NCBI RefSeq assembly: GCF_030272615.1
Contig: NW_026729138.1
Location: 62,001 to 126,000, forward strand
Direction: 5' to 3'
Source: Cryptomeria japonica
Taxonomy: Eukaryota > Streptophyta > Pinopsida > Cupressales > Cupressaceae
DNA: 64,000 nt
The position numbers and the translations under genes are program-made. Each line of letters opens with the position of its first letter. The first letter of the stretch is position 1. A model generated the notes under the pieces. The model saw nothing but the letters and a program-made list of their open reading frames with translations. It was not told where the DNA came from and made no database searches. Shown piece after piece: positions 61,037 to 64,000 of this stretch.

Positions 61037-61200
61037 TGCAATAATAATATTACAAATTATTGCAACAAACATTAATAATATTATATTATATAGTTTTGGT
61101 TTGAATTTTTTATTGTTTCCCATGTTGCGTTGCGACTGCTACTAGCTTATATATATTTGATTTTAATCTCACACACAAACACACACACATATAAGCTAGT
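60987..61200. repeat. Right long terminal inverted repeat (copy 2)
   Basis: Same as 13600-13813, with the CA microsatellite in place of the hairpin stem. Confidence 0.8.
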
Positions 61201-63827
61201 TAATATTTACACAACCTACATTACCGCAACTTGAGCGGACTAAGTCGTGGCTAAGTAGGATAGCGATACTTTAACCTCGTAAGACTATGATTAAAAGTAA
61301 AATGGCTATAAAGAAAGTTGAGATATATATATATTTTCGCATTCTTTGTAAACTTATACCACCGCCTTCACATAGTGGAGAGGCAGGAAGATAGCATGAG
61401 GATGGGAATCTGATGGAGCTAATGAAATTCATTCCTAATTAAATACAAAATTAGCTTCATATATTTGGGAAATGCAAACAACCATTTTCATTAATTAAAA
61501 AGGGAACCGTTTGGAGTCCATAGCATATATACGGTAAAGGAAATTATTTAGAGGACATGACTTTCATTTGGAAAAAACTTTTTCGACAAAAATATAGGAG
61601 CTATGAAAAAGATTAGAAGCACGCCTGGAATTTGACAGGTTATATGGCCGTTTTTGCACTTTTAGATCGTATATTACAACTAATAAAATTAGTGGACCGT
61701 AAGTATTGATACGCTATTTTTTCCACAAACGGTATATATGACACTTAAAATTATTAATAAGCCGTAATATTATAATAGGTAATATATATTGAAATATATT
61801 ATTTTACAATGTTTATTATAAATATATGAATTTATTTAGAATATTTTTAAATGGTATGATTAAGATATAATTATTTCTAATTTTATATTATTTTTATATG
61901 AATTTTTAGTATGTTTTTCTTATATAAATTTAGAAACTTTGTCAATTTAGTTTTTAATATTTTTTAAAAGATTGTCTTAAATATCAATATAGAAACTTCT
62001 AACAATTGAAATGATAAGATATAATCATTTCTAATTTTTTAAAATATTGTAATAAAAAAATCTAAAATGGTTTCTATTTTTATAATAAACAAGATTTTTG
62101 GGTTGAATTTAGAAACTTACAAGTAAATTTAAGATTTTTTTAGTGCATTACTAATTTATCATTGTTTTTCAAAGTTTTACTTTTTTTTATAGAATTATTT
62201 CTTTTCACCTCAATTGAATTTTATTGGAACTTCAATTCTATGAAGCTTAAAGAATTTATATTAAACTATTCACAAATTAAAAAAAAATTGACACTTAACA
62301 TTTTTTTAAAAACGTAAAATGAAAGGCATTAAAATTACTAAACCGTCATAAAAAATTATATGACAGGCAGGGGTGGCCGTCAAATTCCAGGCCTGATTAG
62401 AAGTCATGCTTCAAAAGGATTTTGATTAAGCTAGCACTACTCCTGTTGAAGCCAGCTAGGAAGAAAGTTGGACGTAAGTCATTGTTTGTAATCATTTGTT
62501 TACTTGAAAAATAATATGAGTTGAGGGTATGAATTATCACACTATTTTTATAGGAAGAATACCATGGAAAATCACAATGAAAAATTTCGCTCATTCTTTT
62601 CAAAAGAACATTACGACTTAATGAAAGCCATAAAACGGAGACAAATGAACTCTTGTGGAATGAAAACTTTAAAAAAACTACATTATCCCCATTGGTAATT
62701 ATGGCTCACGTTAGTAAACAGAACAGCCAAGAAGGGTATAATCCATATACAATTCAATGGCAAATACTAGCTGGAAATGGTCAAGGATTGGCCATATTCC
62801 ATTGCAAAACAAGGAATGAGATTGCTGCAAATTGCATTACCTTCACTTCTGCAAATAAAAGATTGTATTGATATGATAAAAAAAATTATCAGAAAAAAGA
62901 AGAATGGTTAATTCAGTATCTCTATTATATGAAGGAATTCATTCTTGTGTTCTCTATTATATGAAGGAATTCATTCTTGTGTTCTTGAGTGAGTAGGTTA
63001 CTAGCTCAAGAACACCAGTATGAATTCAGTATTTCAATGGAAGGTTTTCTCTTAGAGTAATTGACATCACAAACTAGTTAATTTGAATATTTAACCTGAG
63101 TCAAAACATTAATGTCAGTCAATGAGCCTCTTTAGAGTCTAAATGCAATTGGCTTCTAAGATAAGTGTAATGGCTTGAAAAACCTCCTTAGGTTAAAGTC
63201 TTACCAAGGAGGGTGATGAACAATGACTATATGCATATGTGTGTTGCAACTCTTAAATCCTTTGACCAAGGTGATACTACAAACTATAAGTGTCAGTTAG
63301 TTCTTTGATCCAACTATACAACCCAGTTAGAGGTCATACTTGTTAGGAGTAGCCTATGGTGTGTGAACAACTAGGGATTGTGTAGGGTCAAGCACTAGTC
63401 TCATATGACATTAATCCAACTTCTTTTACTTCCCTACGAAACGTCGAGCCTTTCCAGTTGGAAATGGCACGGAGGACTAGTAAGTCCGTGGTTAGACAAA
63501 AAAAGTGCTTTGATGATACTTTTCCTCTCCAATCAATGTAAAGACCACTTAAAGTTCAAAATGAGAATTTGGAAACTGTAAACACTAAAACTCTCTTGAA
63601 TCCTTGCTTATGTTGTACTTGGTTATGGTTATGCAGTTATTCTTATGCAAATATTTAACATCTTATATAGTGTACTCTCCTTCTTTCAGCTTCAAAAAAA
63701 AGTCACTTGAATTTTTTATGCTTAGAAATTTTAGTTCAATATTTATATTGTTGCAAATGGTTTAGTAGCTAGATATTGCTTGTTACAATACTATAATTAT
63801 AAAATAAATTCATTTTAAAAAATTGTT
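61201..63827. other. AT-rich flank of the foldback element (copy 2)
   Basis: Same as 13814-16440 apart from substitutions at 61535 (T), 61640 (T) and 62326 (G). No supported gene. Confidence 0.6.
62919..62982. repeat. Perfect 32-bp tandem duplication (copy 2)
   Basis: Same as 15532-15595. The two units are still identical to each other. Confidence 0.95.
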
Positions 63828-64000
63828 GTTCTTCACAAAGGATCCATCATATTTAATTGAGCAACTTTATATCTCCATGTCAAATCTACTAATATCCTTC
63901 AATTGACTAATCTCAAAATTTAAAGGTCTCTCTTATGAACATATTGTTGTATTTTAAAATACATTCTCCCCCTAACATTGTTAGTGAAGACTATTCTATG
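63828..64000 (+). repeat. Start of the diverged direct repeat (copy 2, cut by window end)
   Basis: Matches 16441-16613. The sequence after the window edge would show whether the 8.8-kb transposon is repeated as well. Confidence 0.65.

Larger units (their letters stand above)
51093..61200. mobile_element. 10.1-kb foldback element with opposed telomere-like arrays (copy 2)
   Basis: Second copy of 3706-13813, same orientation and same internal spacing. Two of the observed substitutions (51587 A, 60770 G) lie inside it. Confidence 0.65.
47388..64000. repeat. Right copy of the 47,387-bp-offset repeat
   Basis: Same orientation and content as 1-16613. It begins inside the NB-LRR exon, at the codon matching window base 1, and continues to the last base. 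All open frames in the two copies encode identical peptides. With exactly two tandem copies, the junction would lie somewhere between about 16.6 and 47.4 kb, but it cannot be recognised because both sides are shared. Confidence 0.97.

Overview
The window is nuclear DNA of a seed plant, most likely a gymnosperm or conifer. The reasons are a TIR-NB-LRR (TNL) resistance gene split by GT-AG introns, one of them about 5.4 kb long, and AT-rich gene-poor sequence full of decayed transposons, satellites and microsatellites. The 'VAKYPVGLE' pre-P-loop style is one I associate with conifer TNLs. There are no operons, ribosome binding sites or bacterial genes. The gymnosperm call is inference.

Large-scale layout. 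Bases 1-16613 recur at 47388-64000 at a constant offset of 47,387 bp. No indel is visible, and I found only five substitutions by eye. The two copies run into the two window edges, so the sequence behaves like a bit more than one period of a 47.4-kb repeat: a very young tandem duplication, a circle read past its start, or an assembly duplication.

Within one period, starting at the gene: (a) The TNL gene has a TIR exon at 40344-40852 with an in-frame TAG, a 5.4-kb intron holding a decayed retroelement-like stretch and a MITE, and an NB-ARC/LRR exon at 46232-48146. The window opens inside the other copy of that exon (1-759). (b) About 3 kb downstream is a 10.1-kb foldback element (3706-13813, repeated at 51093-61200). 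It has long terminal inverted repeats and two kilobase-scale degenerate telomere-like arrays in opposite orientation (TTAGGG-like, then CCCTAA-like) around a 2.7-kb spacer. (c) An 8.8-kb DNA transposon lies at 17247-26090. It has inverted ends and subterminal GCGCGTACAC repeats. It carries a plus-strand gene whose 3' part has seven downstream exons that are all multiples of three, and a minus-strand relic of a DDE-type transposase. (d) From 26 to 40 kb there are no genes: a dyad-symmetric 'GACACCATATGACCCCTA' minisatellite, a CT microsatellite, two adjacent 1.6-kb repeats, purine/pyrimidine tracts, a palindromic MITE and a 0.94-kb element with perfect 20-bp inverted ends just upstream of the TNL gene.

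The only gene with a clear host function is the TNL, an intracellular immune receptor, and its TIR exon is interrupted. Everything else is repeat or mobile-element sequence. The most unusual items are the exact 47.4-kb periodicity, the telomere-like foldback element and the phase-0 short-exon gene inside the transposon.
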